From Neisseria sp. 83E34 (lineage in GTDB: Bacteria; Pseudomonadota; Gammaproteobacteria; Burkholderiales; Neisseriaceae), in assembly GCF_001308015.1 (NCBI RefSeq), contig NZ_LGYH01000001.1, positions 372,001-436,000 of the forward strand: a stretch of DNA of 64,000 nt, read 5' to 3'. Shown here piece by piece: positions 30,633 through 39,275 of the stretch (its first letter is position 1; the number at the start of each line of letters is the position of its first letter). The position numbers and the translations under genes were made by a program. The notes beneath the pieces were generated by a model. It was not told the DNA's origin. It searched no databases and worked only from the letters and a program-made list of their open reading frames with translations.

Positions 30633-31150
30633 TGGTTAAAGCACTATTGAAGGCGGCAGGGTGGAGACCTGCCGCTATCGTTTTGCTGACCGTTTCCGTA
30701 TTGGCCGGTCTGTTTTTCCGGCATCCTTTAGCCGTATCGTCCCGGCCATTTGCCTGCCGGGTTATCGGTATTTCAGACGGAGACACCTTTGCCTGTCTGA
30801 AAGAGGGAGAAGACAAAACTTTTGTCCGGCTGTTCGGCATTGATGCCCCCGAAAGGAGGCAGCCTTACGGGAAGAAAGCCAAACAATACTTATCCGGTCA
30901 AATCCACGGCAAAACGGTCAGCGTTGTTTCGCACGGCCAAGACCGATACGGCCGTACATTGGGTACGGTATTTCTTGGGCGGACAAACATCAATCTGAAG
31001 ATGGTACGCTCCGGTTATGCTTGGGTTTACCGTGAGTATACCGACGATGCCGAATTAATCGGGGCGGAGGAGGCGGCAAAATCGGTAAAAGCCGGTTTGT
31101 GGGCCGATCCTCATCCGATCAATCCGGCCGACTACCGGAAACAATTTTAA
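30632..31150 (+). CDS. Membrane-anchored thermonuclease-like nuclease
   Basis: 172 residues from ATG 30632, overlapping the virB11 stop. One N-terminal membrane span (AAIVLLTVSVLAGLFF) precedes a staphylococcal-nuclease fold with its catalytic set: ISDGDTFACL, VRLFGIDAPERRQPYG and GQDRYGRTLGTVF supply the Asp, Arg and Glu residues. SNase-like proteins occur in several conjugative plasmids and are exposed to the periplasm. A role in clearing or processing DNA around the channel is inference. Confidence 0.85.
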   Translation: MVKALLKAAGWRPAAIVLLTVSVLAGLFFRHPLAVSSRPFACRVIGISDGDTFACLKEGEDKTFVRLFGIDAPERRQPYGKKAKQYLSGQIHGKTVSVVSHGQDRYGRTLGTVFLGRTNINLKMVRSGYAWVYREYTDDAELIGAEEAAKSVKAGLWADPHPINPADYRKQF

Positions 31151-31257
31151 AACATGTGACAGCGTTCTATTACGACACCGCAGAAAAATGCCATGTCATG
31201 AGCGGCCTTCTGTAGGGGCTGTTTTTTATTGATGACTTATAAAAGAAAGGTTCTACA

Positions 31258-31593
31258 ATGACTTTGCCTCTTTCCGAAAAAATCAGTTATTTTGTCCGGG
31301 CTTCATTTTACGAATCCGATGATAGCGACAATGTTGTATCGGACAAAAAGATTCGTGTTGCAAGCCTTGTATTGGAGTGCCCTCCGTTACGGTGTTGGGA
31401 GGACGTTGACCAATATATCCGTCCTGAATTAAAGAACATATGTAAAGAAGAAAACCCGGTTATCGATATAGAGTTGATCACTCCTGTTAGTTGGCCGCAG
31501 CAATCCGATATGGTATTGGGTTCTCCGGGTCAAGGCAAAACCGGTATGGGGCTTTCCCTTTCTTCACTATCTAAAATAAATAAAACCAGCTGA
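31258..31593 (+). CDS. Hypothetical protein
   Basis: 111 residues with an AAAGAAAGG ribosome-binding site. Not recognised. The N-terminal 80 residues look like a small alpha/beta domain (ISYFVRASFYESDDSDNVVSDKK, VASLVLECPPLRCWEDVDQY), the rest is Gly/Ser-rich. It lies between the nuclease and SSB genes and is 14 bp upstream of ssb. Confidence 0.55.
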   Translation: MTLPLSEKISYFVRASFYESDDSDNVVSDKKIRVASLVLECPPLRCWEDVDQYIRPELKNICKEENPVIDIELITPVSWPQQSDMVLGSPGQGKTGMGLSLSSLSKINKTS

Positions 31594-31607
31594 AAAAAGG
31601 AGGGAGT

Positions 31608-32006
31608 ATGCCATATATCAACAAAATCGAAGTCATGGGCAACTTGGCCAAAGACCCCGAGCTACGTTATATGCCCGACGGTACGCCGACTGCCAAAATC
31701 AATGTGGCCGTCGCCGACAGATGGACCGACAAAAAGACCCGGGAACCGAAAGAGCATATCGAGTGGTTTACCGTGTTGCTGTATAACCGTCATGCGGAGG
31801 TTGTTTGCCAATATATGAAAAAAGGCGACTGCATTTTGGTGTACGGCAAGCAGCGCTCACGCCGTTATACGGATTCAGGCGGTATCGAGCGATCCGTCAG
31901 CGAGGTTATTTGCAATGAAATGCAGATTATCCGTACATCCGGCCATAACAGGCAGGATGCAGATGTCTGTCAAGAGATGAAAGGCGGCTTGTACGGCATG
32001 GGATAA
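31608..32006 (+). CDS. ssb: Single-stranded DNA-binding protein
   Basis: 132 residues with the SSB OB-fold: INKIEVMGNLAKDPELRYMPDGTPTAKINVAV, HIEWFTVLLYNRHAEVVCQYMKKGDCILVYGK and the C-terminal strand VICNEMQIIR. The usual acidic C-terminal tip (like DDDIPF) that recruits repair proteins is absent; the tail ends MKGGLYGMG. Mobile elements often carry SSBs to coat incoming single strands. Its place inside the transfer operon fits that use. Confidence 0.88.
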   Translation: MPYINKIEVMGNLAKDPELRYMPDGTPTAKINVAVADRWTDKKTREPKEHIEWFTVLLYNRHAEVVCQYMKKGDCILVYGKQRSRRYTDSGGIERSVSEVICNEMQIIRTSGHNRQDADVCQEMKGGLYGMG

Positions 32007-32127
32007 AATGGGTTAGGTTATTTCTTATATTTCTATTGTTTATGTCAGATGAATTTTTAAAACGTTGACTTCTCCATGTTCCGAAATTTAGGATGGTTGT
32101 TAATTTATATGGCATAGGAGATCGTTT

Positions 32128-32454
32128 ATGAAAACCAAACAGCTATTTCACGCTTTATTTGTTGCTGTAGGCTTGATGGGGGGCGTCTTTATACCATTGG
32201 ATATAGTACAGGCTGCCTCGTATTTTGCAACTACCGCCGAAGCAACGAAAGCTGCTGAAAAAATCGGTTATAGAAGAACCGTTTATGAAGCTACTAAATC
32301 TGCCAAAGTCAAAGGATTGCAGTATATTACTCCTGATGTGGACAACCACAAAGGAGGTGCTTGGAAAGCGGCCAAAACCGTGGCAGGCTTGGGAAGCAAG
32401 CAGACCCGCCTCGGAACCTATAATGAAAATTTAACAGTACGTATAGGAGATTGA
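32128..32454 (+). CDS. Secreted Ntox21-like toxin-domain protein
   Basis: 108 residues. A signal peptide ends near DIVQAASYF. The mature part is a complete small domain: TTAEATKAAEKIGYRR, then YITPDVDNHKGGAWKAA, and finally LGSKQTRLGTYNENLTVRIGD. This is the pattern I recall from the C-terminal toxin domains (Ntox21-like) of polymorphic and contact-dependent toxins, where the DxDxHxGGxWK stretch is conserved. Here it stands alone behind a Sec signal, inside the T4SS operon, directly before a small acidic ORF that could be the immunity gene. Family naming is from memory; target unknown. Confidence 0.65.
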   Translation: MKTKQLFHALFVAVGLMGGVFIPLDIVQAASYFATTAEATKAAEKIGYRRTVYEATKSAKVKGLQYITPDVDNHKGGAWKAAKTVAGLGSKQTRLGTYNENLTVRIGD

Positions 32455-32457
32455 GAT

Positions 32458-32646
32458 ATGAGTGAAATCGTAGAATGGGAAGACAGGCAGAAAAGCATTG
32501 CACAAATTATTGAAGAGTTAAAAACCTTTGAGAATCAGGAGCTCGTGGTGGTGGTTACCGATGATGAAGGAGAAACATTCAAAACTGTCAAATTAGTCAG
32601 CAAGGGATTTGATGGAAATAAAGTGTATTGCGCCCTGCATATCTGA
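32458..32646 (+). CDS. Putative immunity protein for the Ntox21-like toxin
   Basis: 62 residues, acidic (SEIVEWEDRQKSIAQIIEELKTFENQELVVVVTDDEGETF), starting four bases after the toxin gene. No signal peptide, so cytoplasmic. Not recognised by itself. Size, charge and tight coupling to a toxin-domain gene are those of immunity proteins, but this role is inference. Confidence 0.5.
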   Translation: MSEIVEWEDRQKSIAQIIEELKTFENQELVVVVTDDEGETFKTVKLVSKGFDGNKVYCALHI

Positions 32647-32788
32647 ATTCATACTTATCGGATATTTCCATCGGTATAGTATGATTGAGCAGTCTGAACG
32701 CCGTTTCAGACGGTATTCTTTTTATATGCTATCAAAGAATAAATTGCATTGACCGCCTGAGATAGGATCTTCTTTAGAAATATTTGAT

Positions 32789-32818
32789 GCCCGTGCCCGC
32801 GAGAGTACGGGCTTTTTT
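32789..32818 (+). terminator. Terminator-like hairpin before virD4
   Basis: gcccgt/acgggc stem with six Ts, 14 bp before the virD4 start. Confidence 0.55.
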
Positions 32819-32831
32819 GCGGAGTACGGGT

Positions 32832-34865
32832 ATGAAGTATTTATTGATTGCGGTTATGTGTTTGGCTGTAATGACTGCCGCCATATGCGGCGGTATGTAT
32901 ATCGGCAGCATGGTTTACGCTCAATGGATGGGGCTTAAAGCGGAACCGTCCGTGATGATGTTGTACACCTACTGGCAGTATATAGACGAACTGCCGAAGG
33001 GCATGGTTTGGCGGTTGGAGGTTTCAAGTGCCGTTGCCGCCCTGATGCCCGTGGTGGTTTTCGTGTTGATACTGGTTGCGCTGTTTTCGAAGCCCAAGCG
33101 GGAGCTGCACGGTTCGGCACGGTTTGCCCGCCGCAGCGAAATAAAAAAAATGAATTTACTGAAAAAGAAATTCGACCCCAAAGAAGCTCCCGACCTGCTC
33201 ATCGGTAAATACGGAAAAAACTATTTAAGATGGAGCGGAAAGGAGTTTGTTTACCTTGCCGCTCCCACCCGTTCAGGTAAAGGCGTAGGTTTTGTAGTTC
33301 CCAATTGCCTACACTACCGGCACAGCATGGTGGTGTACGACCCCAAACTGGAAAACTTCCTGATTACGGCAGGATTTCGTGCCAAGCACGGACAGGCTGT
33401 TTACCTGTTTAACCCGGGCGGCCGTATGCCCGAACACGAACGCAACCCGAATGCGCCTTTGGTCAGCCACCGTTGGAATCCGCTGACTTATGTCCGACGC
33501 AATCCGGTATATACGTTTAAAGATGCGCAAGGGATTGCAACGATTATGTATCCCGACCCTCCTAACCCCAACGGAAGCGCCATGTTCTTTGTGGAATCGT
33601 CACGCAAGCTGTTTTCCGGCTTGTTGATGTATTTGATTGAAACGGAGGGGGAACGGGATTTGAGCCTACCTGAAAACAAAACCACTATGGCCAATCTTTT
33701 CAGGCTCGCCAATCCTAAAAACCGCAAAACTTTATCGGAATGGATAAAAGACGAAATCGAGTTGCGGAACCGGCAGGAACATACCCGTCTTAGTGACAAC
33801 TGCATGACCCTATTAATGGATTTTGCAAACGGAAATGCCAAGACCGGAGCGGATATTGTAGCTACCATGACCGCCTCTTTGAGTATTTTTATTGACCCCG
33901 TGGTAGAGGCGGCTACCAGCGATGACGATTTCTTTCTTGATGATGTACGCAAAAAACTCATGACGGTTTATGTGGGTATTCTGCCGACGGAAACCGCCGT
34001 ATTTTCGCGTTTAACCAATCTGTTTTTCAGTTTGCTGGCCAACGTCAATGTCTATCAAGGCCTGCCTGAAAACAACCCCGATATTTTGAAATACCAGTGT
34101 TTGATGATGATGGACGAATTTACCGCCCTCGGTGTGGTGCCGGCTATTGAGCACGGGGTCGCATACATGGCCGGTTACAACATGAGGCTGGCGATTATTT
34201 TCCAAACTCCGTCCCAAGTTGAAAAGCTTTACCAAAAAGCCGGTATGCGGACATTCTTTACCAATTTCGGCTGTCAAATCGTGTTTCCCCCGCGGGAACA
34301 GGCTGATGCTGAAGAGTACAGCAAACTGATAGGATACGAGACGTTCAAGACTAAATCGACGTCGCGTTCGCACGGCAAAAGCAGCAGCCGCAGTAACAGC
34401 GTAAGCGATCAGCGACGTGCTGTCATGAATCCCGACGAATTGAAAATGATGCCGAAAGAGGATTGTATTATCAGCCTAACCAACAGTCGGTCTATTTATG
34501 CTAAGAAAATCGTTTACTGGCAAGACCCTGTTTTCAGTAAAAGGGCAAATCTTCCGCCGCCTGCGGTACCGGCGTTGTCAGTTGTTTTACTTAAACGTGC
34601 GCCGGAACAAGCGCTGCAACCGGATTATGTATCGCCGGAAGATATGGCGAGCTTTAACTGGAAAGAGGCGGGGAACTCGGAGGACATTGCCCGTTCCGTC
34701 CTCACGGCATTGGTTCCGGCAGGAAGTCCGCCGGAATTTGTGGCCCAACTGGTGCCGGTTATTGCCAAGAATTGGGGCGAGGGCAGTTTGGAGCTTATCG
34801 CCAAAATATTGAAAGAGACTTCCGGTATATCGGTAGGAAGCGGCCAGCCGAAAGCTGCGGCTTAA
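32832..34865 (+). CDS. virD4: VirD4-type coupling protein
   Basis: 677 residues from ATG 32832; an upstream TTG reading lacks similarity. Two N-terminal membrane spans (LLIAVMCLAVMTAAICGGMY and VAALMPVVVFVLILVALF). Walker A is at YLAAPTRSGKGVGFVVPN (residues about 140-157) and Walker B at LMMMDEFTALG (about 420). The conserved coupling-protein segments KLENFLITAGFR, FQTPSQVEKLY and NCGCQIVFPPR-like FGCQIVFPP are present. It recruits the relaxosome and protein substrates to the channel. Confidence 0.95.
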   Translation: MKYLLIAVMCLAVMTAAICGGMYIGSMVYAQWMGLKAEPSVMMLYTYWQYIDELPKGMVWRLEVSSAVAALMPVVVFVLILVALFSKPKRELHGSARFARRSEIKKMNLLKKKFDPKEAPDLLIGKYGKNYLRWSGKEFVYLAAPTRSGKGVGFVVPNCLHYRHSMVVYDPKLENFLITAGFRAKHGQAVYLFNPGGRMPEHERNPNAPLVSHRWNPLTYVRRNPVYTFKDAQGIATIMYPDPPNPNGSAMFFVESSRKLFSGLLMYLIETEGERDLSLPENKTTMANLFRLANPKNRKTLSEWIKDEIELRNRQEHTRLSDNCMTLLMDFANGNAKTGADIVATMTASLSIFIDPVVEAATSDDDFFLDDVRKKLMTVYVGILPTETAVFSRLTNLFFSLLANVNVYQGLPENNPDILKYQCLMMMDEFTALGVVPAIEHGVAYMAGYNMRLAIIFQTPSQVEKLYQKAGMRTFFTNFGCQIVFPPREQADAEEYSKLIGYETFKTKSTSRSHGKSSSRSNSVSDQRRAVMNPDELKMMPKEDCIISLTNSRSIYAKKIVYWQDPVFSKRANLPPPAVPALSVVLLKRAPEQALQPDYVSPEDMASFNWKEAGNSEDIARSVLTALVPAGSPPEFVAQLVPVIAKNWGEGSLELIAKILKETSGISVGSGQPKAAA

Positions 34866-34880
34866 TTTGGATTTGTATTA

Positions 34881-34909
34881 AGACGGTCCTTGGCGGCCGT
34901 CTGTTTTTT
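34881..34909 (+). terminator. Terminator-like hairpin after virD4
   Basis: agacgg/ccgtct stem with six Ts, immediately before the ribosome-binding site of the next short ORF. Confidence 0.55.
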
Positions 34910-34920
34910 GGAGGTTGATG

Positions 34921-35007
34921 ATGAAGAAAATTGTATTGGTAACGCGTGGCACAGAGCGACAACGTAGCCGGTATATAGCAAGTCAACAAGGTAAAACTAA
35001 GTTGTGA
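34921..35007 (+). pseudogene. 28-residue peptide, truncated copy of the next gene's start
   Basis: MKKIVLVTRGTERQRSRYIA with a GGAGG ribosome-binding site. Its sequence parallels the start of the downstream protein (MRKLILITGADECKRNRVIT) residue by residue for about 20 positions. It may be the remnant of a duplicated gene or a leader peptide. Confidence 0.4.
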
Positions 35008-35015
35008 GAAAAGTT

Positions 35016-35645
35016 ATGCGTAAATTAATTTTAATTACAGGTGCCGATGAATGTAAGAGAAACCGTGTTATCACACACAAACAAAACACAAGCCATCATG
35101 AAATACGCTGTGTTCTATCCCAAGCCGATAAGTTGATGATGCAGGATATTGAAAGCAGTTGGCCGATTGATTTGTATATTAGTATTGAAGATAAGTCTTC
35201 CATCTCTCCAGATATTCTTGAAAAAGTTTCCGAAGAGATATTTTTGGAAGAGAAAGATGAGCGATTGTTTGCAGTAACAAACGGAAAGGGCGGTATTAGC
35301 CGAGAGGAGATTAACGGCAACGGTTTGCCAAGTTGGGTGCCTATAATAAACACATGTGTAATTATCATTGGCAACACCGATACAGCCAACTCTATTATTC
35401 CGCCTGAGGTGACCCACTTTGATGGTTGTGATTCTGCTTTTACTTTCGGTATATTATTATCCACAACAGAATTACACAATCCGTCTGCACACTGCCCTGC
35501 TGAAATTGCTTGGAGAATAGACAAGCTTTTCCCTGGACATATAGGCAATATCCTTTATGACCCCAAAACTCGTACTGGAGCTGCTTCCTATCGAGGCACA
35601 CCCCCGGAAGTGGGCACGATTCGGTATCTTCCTGAAGATAGATAA
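35016..35645 (+). CDS. Hypothetical protein
   Basis: 209 residues from ATG 35016; a GTG 12 bases upstream is an alternative. Not recognised. The first 8 residues are a hydrophobic strand (MRKLILITG), then the protein is soluble with no membrane segments. A C-terminal region rich in His, Cys and Pro (TTELHNPSAHCPAEIAWRID) could bind metal. It follows virD4 and is one of several accessory genes before the primase. Confidence 0.5.
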   Translation: MRKLILITGADECKRNRVITHKQNTSHHEIRCVLSQADKLMMQDIESSWPIDLYISIEDKSSISPDILEKVSEEIFLEEKDERLFAVTNGKGGISREEINGNGLPSWVPIINTCVIIIGNTDTANSIIPPEVTHFDGCDSAFTFGILLSTTELHNPSAHCPAEIAWRIDKLFPGHIGNILYDPKTRTGAASYRGTPPEVGTIRYLPEDR

Positions 35646-35739
35646 AACCGCTCCTACCTGTCTGAATTTAATATGCCCATTTATTTTTTAAACCCTTATA
35701 AAGCTGCAACCGGAATCTGCTTAATTAACGGTAATACAC

Positions 35740-35775
35740 AGGCCGTCTGAAATTCTTCAGGCGGCCTGTGTATTT
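35740..35775 (+). terminator. AG-DUS hairpin terminator
   Basis: cacaggccgtctgaa paired with ttcaggcggcctgtg. The left arm holds AGGCCGTCTGAA, the AG-DUS dialect, unlike the chromosomal TGCCTGTCTGAA hairpins. Confidence 0.7.
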
Positions 35776-35817
35776 CTAGGCGGTTTTTCATAAATATTTA
35801 GGAAGAAATGAAATGAA

Positions 35818-36279
35818 ATGAAATTGAAGCGCGAAATACACAACGACAAAATTCACTATGACATCATTCCACGCACACGACTGGTTATTCCTTTGAGTGA
35901 TTATGAAAGGATGAGAAAAAAAATATACCGTAATCCTCAGTATTGGTTTGAAGAGATTTTCGGGCTGCTCATATGGACGGTCAAAACGGTGTTTTTTGCT
36001 CAGGCTGCCGCCTTCTTGATTTGTCTGTGTATTGTGGTTGCGGCAAATTTAGATTTATCCGGCACCGATTTGAAATCGTTTTTCATAGACGTTTGGAACT
36101 CAAGCATTGGTCTCACTTTCGGTTTGTTTATATTCAACGTGTTGGTTTGCGCGGCTTTTTCCCTTCGTCCCTTTTCACGCTCGATTTATTACTCCCACCT
36201 GGATAATTTAATCGCCAGTGAATATGAAGAAGTAATTACCACAATCGAAATCCCTGCGGACCGGCAGGAAGGCAGATAG
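35818..36279 (+). CDS. Two-span membrane protein
   Basis: 153 residues. Two hydrophobic segments (VFFAQAAAFLICLCIVVAA and IGLTFGLFIFNVLVCAAFSL, residues about 62-115) between a basic N-terminus and an acidic C-terminus. Not recognised. It lies just before the primase gene, where conjugative systems often encode entry-exclusion or pilus-related membrane proteins; no assignment is possible. Confidence 0.55.
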   Translation: MKLKREIHNDKIHYDIIPRTRLVIPLSDYERMRKKIYRNPQYWFEEIFGLLIWTVKTVFFAQAAAFLICLCIVVAANLDLSGTDLKSFFIDVWNSSIGLTFGLFIFNVLVCAAFSLRPFSRSIYYSHLDNLIASEYEEVITTIEIPADRQEGR

Positions 36280-36353
36280 CCCCGACATTTCCGGCAAAAA
36301 ACGTGCAGGTTAAATACGTTTTCAGACGGCCGTTTTAATTTTGGAGAAAATTT

Positions 36354-39221
36354 ATGAGCAACTACGACGACATTCAAAAAGCCCTGAGCTATATTGACCC
36401 GCATGACCGGGATGTGTGGGTGAATACCGGCTACTCGATCAAACACGAGTTGGGCGAAAACGGTTTTGATTTATGGGACCAATGGTCACAACAGGCGGAC
36501 AACTACAACAACCGTGCCGCCCGCAATGTTTGGAAGAGCATCAAAAACCCGACGCGCACCATAGGTTCGCTGTTCCATGATGCACGGAATAACGGCTACC
36601 GCCCCGACAAACCCTACACGCCGCCGTCTGCCGAGGAGCAGGCGCGGATTAAGGCGCAAAGGGAAGCAGCCCGTTTGGCCGAAGAGCAGGCGCAGGCAGA
36701 GCGGCGGGAGAAGGCAAAAAGTTTGGCGCAAAGCATTTGGTCGCGCGCAACGCCCGCCGACATCAACCATCCCTATTTGGCCGCCAAAGGGATTACCGAT
36801 CCGGCGGCGGTCGCCGGCCTGCGTCAAAACCTGTATCAGGGCGACAACAATCTGTTGGTACCCGTGGTGCATAACCGTGAAATTGTGAATGTGCAATCCA
36901 TCAACCAAGACGGCGGCAAGCGGTTTTTGTCGGGCGGGCAGGTACATGGCGGTTTTGCCGTTGTCGGGGATGCCGACAAAATGGAACACGGTATCGTGAT
37001 TGCGGAAGGCTTTGCCACCGCCGCCAGCATCCATCAGGCTACGGATAAAACCGTGGTTGTAGCGTTCAATGCCGGAAACATGGTGGCCGTATCGGAACGT
37101 TTGGCCAAGAGCCTGCCTGATAACGTCCCCGTTACCCTTGCGGTGGATAACGATGCCAGTCAGACAGGTATGAAAAAAGCTTTACAGGCAGCGGCGTATT
37201 TCGGCGGTCGGGCGCAGGTTGTCGAACCGGAATTTACCATGACCCAAATCAGACAATATCAACAGGAAAACGGTGTGGACGAACAAGGCCGTCCCAAGCT
37301 GCCGAGTGATTTTAACGATCTGCACCGTCTGGCCGGTATCGAAGCCGTGCGTGAAAAAATAGAAACGGCAATCAGACAGTATGAGGTTGATAAAGAGCCG
37401 GTGCCGACAACCGGTTTATCCGAACCTGCCGCAGGGCAACCGCCGGAACCCCTGTCTGAACAGGAATGGGCTGCCGTAATTGCCGAAGAAGCGAAAATGC
37501 GGGGCATCCCGATGCCCGGACAAACACAACCGGCAGCACACACCGTGCCGCCAACCGAACAAGCCGCCGAAACACCGGCGGCTTTTGTACAGGGAGAAGC
37601 CGCAATGAATACCGAGCAGGAAGAAAACCGACAAACCCCGGCACACGAAACATCCGATCCGGCTGCCAACAGTATCGAGTACACCGCCATACGCCCGTCG
37701 AAAGAACCGGAGCCGTTGCCGGAGGCCGCACCGGACAAGACCGCCGTAAAAACGGATAGGACAGAAAGTCTAAGTGAAGGGTCGGCGGTTCCGTTGACCG
37801 GTTACACGCTGGAAAAGACACCCGAACCCGCCCAAACGGAAAAGACCGAAAACGGGCCGGCGTATGAAACGGTCAAAAAGCCCGTAACCGACCTGAATTA
37901 CCGCATACCGCCGGAAAGCATCGAAAGCCGTTATGTGGTAGCGGACGGCAAATATCTGTCTGCCGCCAACCATACCACCGTTATGTTTACCGACGCGGGC
38001 AAAAAAATCAGCACCGCCAAAACCGACACCCAAACCATCAACGACATGCTTGAGGTGGCCAAAGCCAAAGGCTGGGACAGCATCAAAATCAGCGGCAGCC
38101 AAGAGTTTAAGGCCATGATGTATGTGGCGGCGGAAAGTCAGGGTATCCGTACCAGCGGCTACCGGCCTAGCAATGAGGATTTGGCATTACTGAAAAGACT
38201 GCGTGAAGAACGGTCGTTAAATACCATAGAACAGCAACCCGAACGCGTACACGCCGTTGCATCGGAGGTGGAAAAAGTCGCGCCGGTTCCTTTCCCGGGC
38301 GACAAGCGTAACAGACCGGCCGAAGCCCCGGAGGCTGCTGCGGCAAACGGCGCCGGGGTTGCCCAAGCAGGCGAACGGATTGTCAGCGTCGGTCAGGCAC
38401 CGTACCGCCACAACCCCGAGAATCAAGACAGCCCGTATATCGTCTTGGAGCGGAACGGCAAAGAACGTACCATCTGGGGCGTAGATATTCCCGATGCAAT
38501 GGAGCGCAGCGGGGCGGAGGTGGGCGACCGCATCATTCTGCATTCATTGGGTAAGCAGCCGGTGGAAATTGATGTGAACGTCCGGGATGAAAGCGGCCAA
38601 GTCATAGGCACCGAGAAAAAAGAAGTCGAACGCAAGCTGTTTAAAATGGAAATCGTTCAGGAACGGGAAGGGCGGGAAAAGGAAGCACCGGATCGGGAGG
38701 AGGAGAATGTACCCGGCAAGCCCGATGTTGCGGCCATAGCGAAAGCAGACAAAATGATGTCGCAAAACGAAATCCCGTCCAAAGCGACCATCAACACGTC
38801 CCATGCGGCAGACACCCGGCTCGGTGTACCGTTACAGGCAATCGGGCAAAGCGAAATCCCGTCCGAAGTGGCTATCGAAGCAGGGCGCATGAAATCGGCC
38901 GCGCTCGATACCCGTTATGCTGCGGCAAAAGCCGGGTATATGGCGAAAGCCGAAAAATTGTCCAAAGCCAACAAACAGCACTTGCAGTTCCACGAACGAA
39001 ACGTTATGGATACCATCCGCGGACTGAAGGGCGATGCCCGCACATTGGCTTTGGTCAATTATTACGAGCATACCGGAAAAATGATGCACGGGCGCAAGCT
39101 GGATTTACCCAAACCTGCGCGTGCACCGGCCCACACCCCCGGGCAACACATTCCGACGCAGCAGCGGACGGAGCGGGAGCACGAACAAAGGCAGACGCCG
39201 GAGCCCGAAATCGGCCGTTAA
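36354..39221 (+). CDS. traC: TraC-like DNA primase with polyvalent domains
   Basis: 955 residues. PriCT-2-like N-terminus (YIDPHDRDVWVNTGYSIKHELG), a charged linker, a zinc-less primase helper region, and a TOPRIM domain with EGFATAASIH (about 219) and the acidic pair AVDNDAS (about 262). A long Pro/Glu-rich linker (370-520) leads to an LPD7-like domain (VADGKYLSAANHTTVMFTDAG ... GWDSIKISGSQEFKAMM, 527-600). Near residues 880-905 lies HERNVMDTIRGLKGDARTLA, a module shared with three other element proteins. Such primases are sent with the DNA and prime the complementary strand in the recipient. Confidence 0.85.
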   Translation: MSNYDDIQKALSYIDPHDRDVWVNTGYSIKHELGENGFDLWDQWSQQADNYNNRAARNVWKSIKNPTRTIGSLFHDARNNGYRPDKPYTPPSAEEQARIKAQREAARLAEEQAQAERREKAKSLAQSIWSRATPADINHPYLAAKGITDPAAVAGLRQNLYQGDNNLLVPVVHNREIVNVQSINQDGGKRFLSGGQVHGGFAVVGDADKMEHGIVIAEGFATAASIHQATDKTVVVAFNAGNMVAVSERLAKSLPDNVPVTLAVDNDASQTGMKKALQAAAYFGGRAQVVEPEFTMTQIRQYQQENGVDEQGRPKLPSDFNDLHRLAGIEAVREKIETAIRQYEVDKEPVPTTGLSEPAAGQPPEPLSEQEWAAVIAEEAKMRGIPMPGQTQPAAHTVPPTEQAAETPAAFVQGEAAMNTEQEENRQTPAHETSDPAANSIEYTAIRPSKEPEPLPEAAPDKTAVKTDRTESLSEGSAVPLTGYTLEKTPEPAQTEKTENGPAYETVKKPVTDLNYRIPPESIESRYVVADGKYLSAANHTTVMFTDAGKKISTAKTDTQTINDMLEVAKAKGWDSIKISGSQEFKAMMYVAAESQGIRTSGYRPSNEDLALLKRLREERSLNTIEQQPERVHAVASEVEKVAPVPFPGDKRNRPAEAPEAAAANGAGVAQAGERIVSVGQAPYRHNPENQDSPYIVLERNGKERTIWGVDIPDAMERSGAEVGDRIILHSLGKQPVEIDVNVRDESGQVIGTEKKEVERKLFKMEIVQEREGREKEAPDREEENVPGKPDVAAIAKADKMMSQNEIPSKATINTSHAADTRLGVPLQAIGQSEIPSEVAIEAGRMKSAALDTRYAAAKAGYMAKAEKLSKANKQHLQFHERNVMDTIRGLKGDARTLALVNYYEHTGKMMHGRKLDLPKPARAPAHTPGQHIPTQQRTEREHEQRQTPEPEIGR

Positions 39222-39232
39222 TAAACTGACCG

Positions 39233-39266
39233 CAGCCTGAAACAGCCTGTTTCAGGCTGTTTTGTT
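39233..39266 (+). terminator. Terminator-like hairpin after the primase
   Basis: cagcctgaaa/tttcaggctg stem with T-rich tail, just before the next ribosome-binding site. Confidence 0.6.
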
Positions 39267-39275
39267 TGGAGAGAG

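Noticed and set aside
30632-31150. Thermonuclease as a secreted effector
   Set aside because: It has an N-terminal membrane anchor rather than a cleavable signal and is fixed in the T4SS operon, so an envelope-bound accessory role is more likely.
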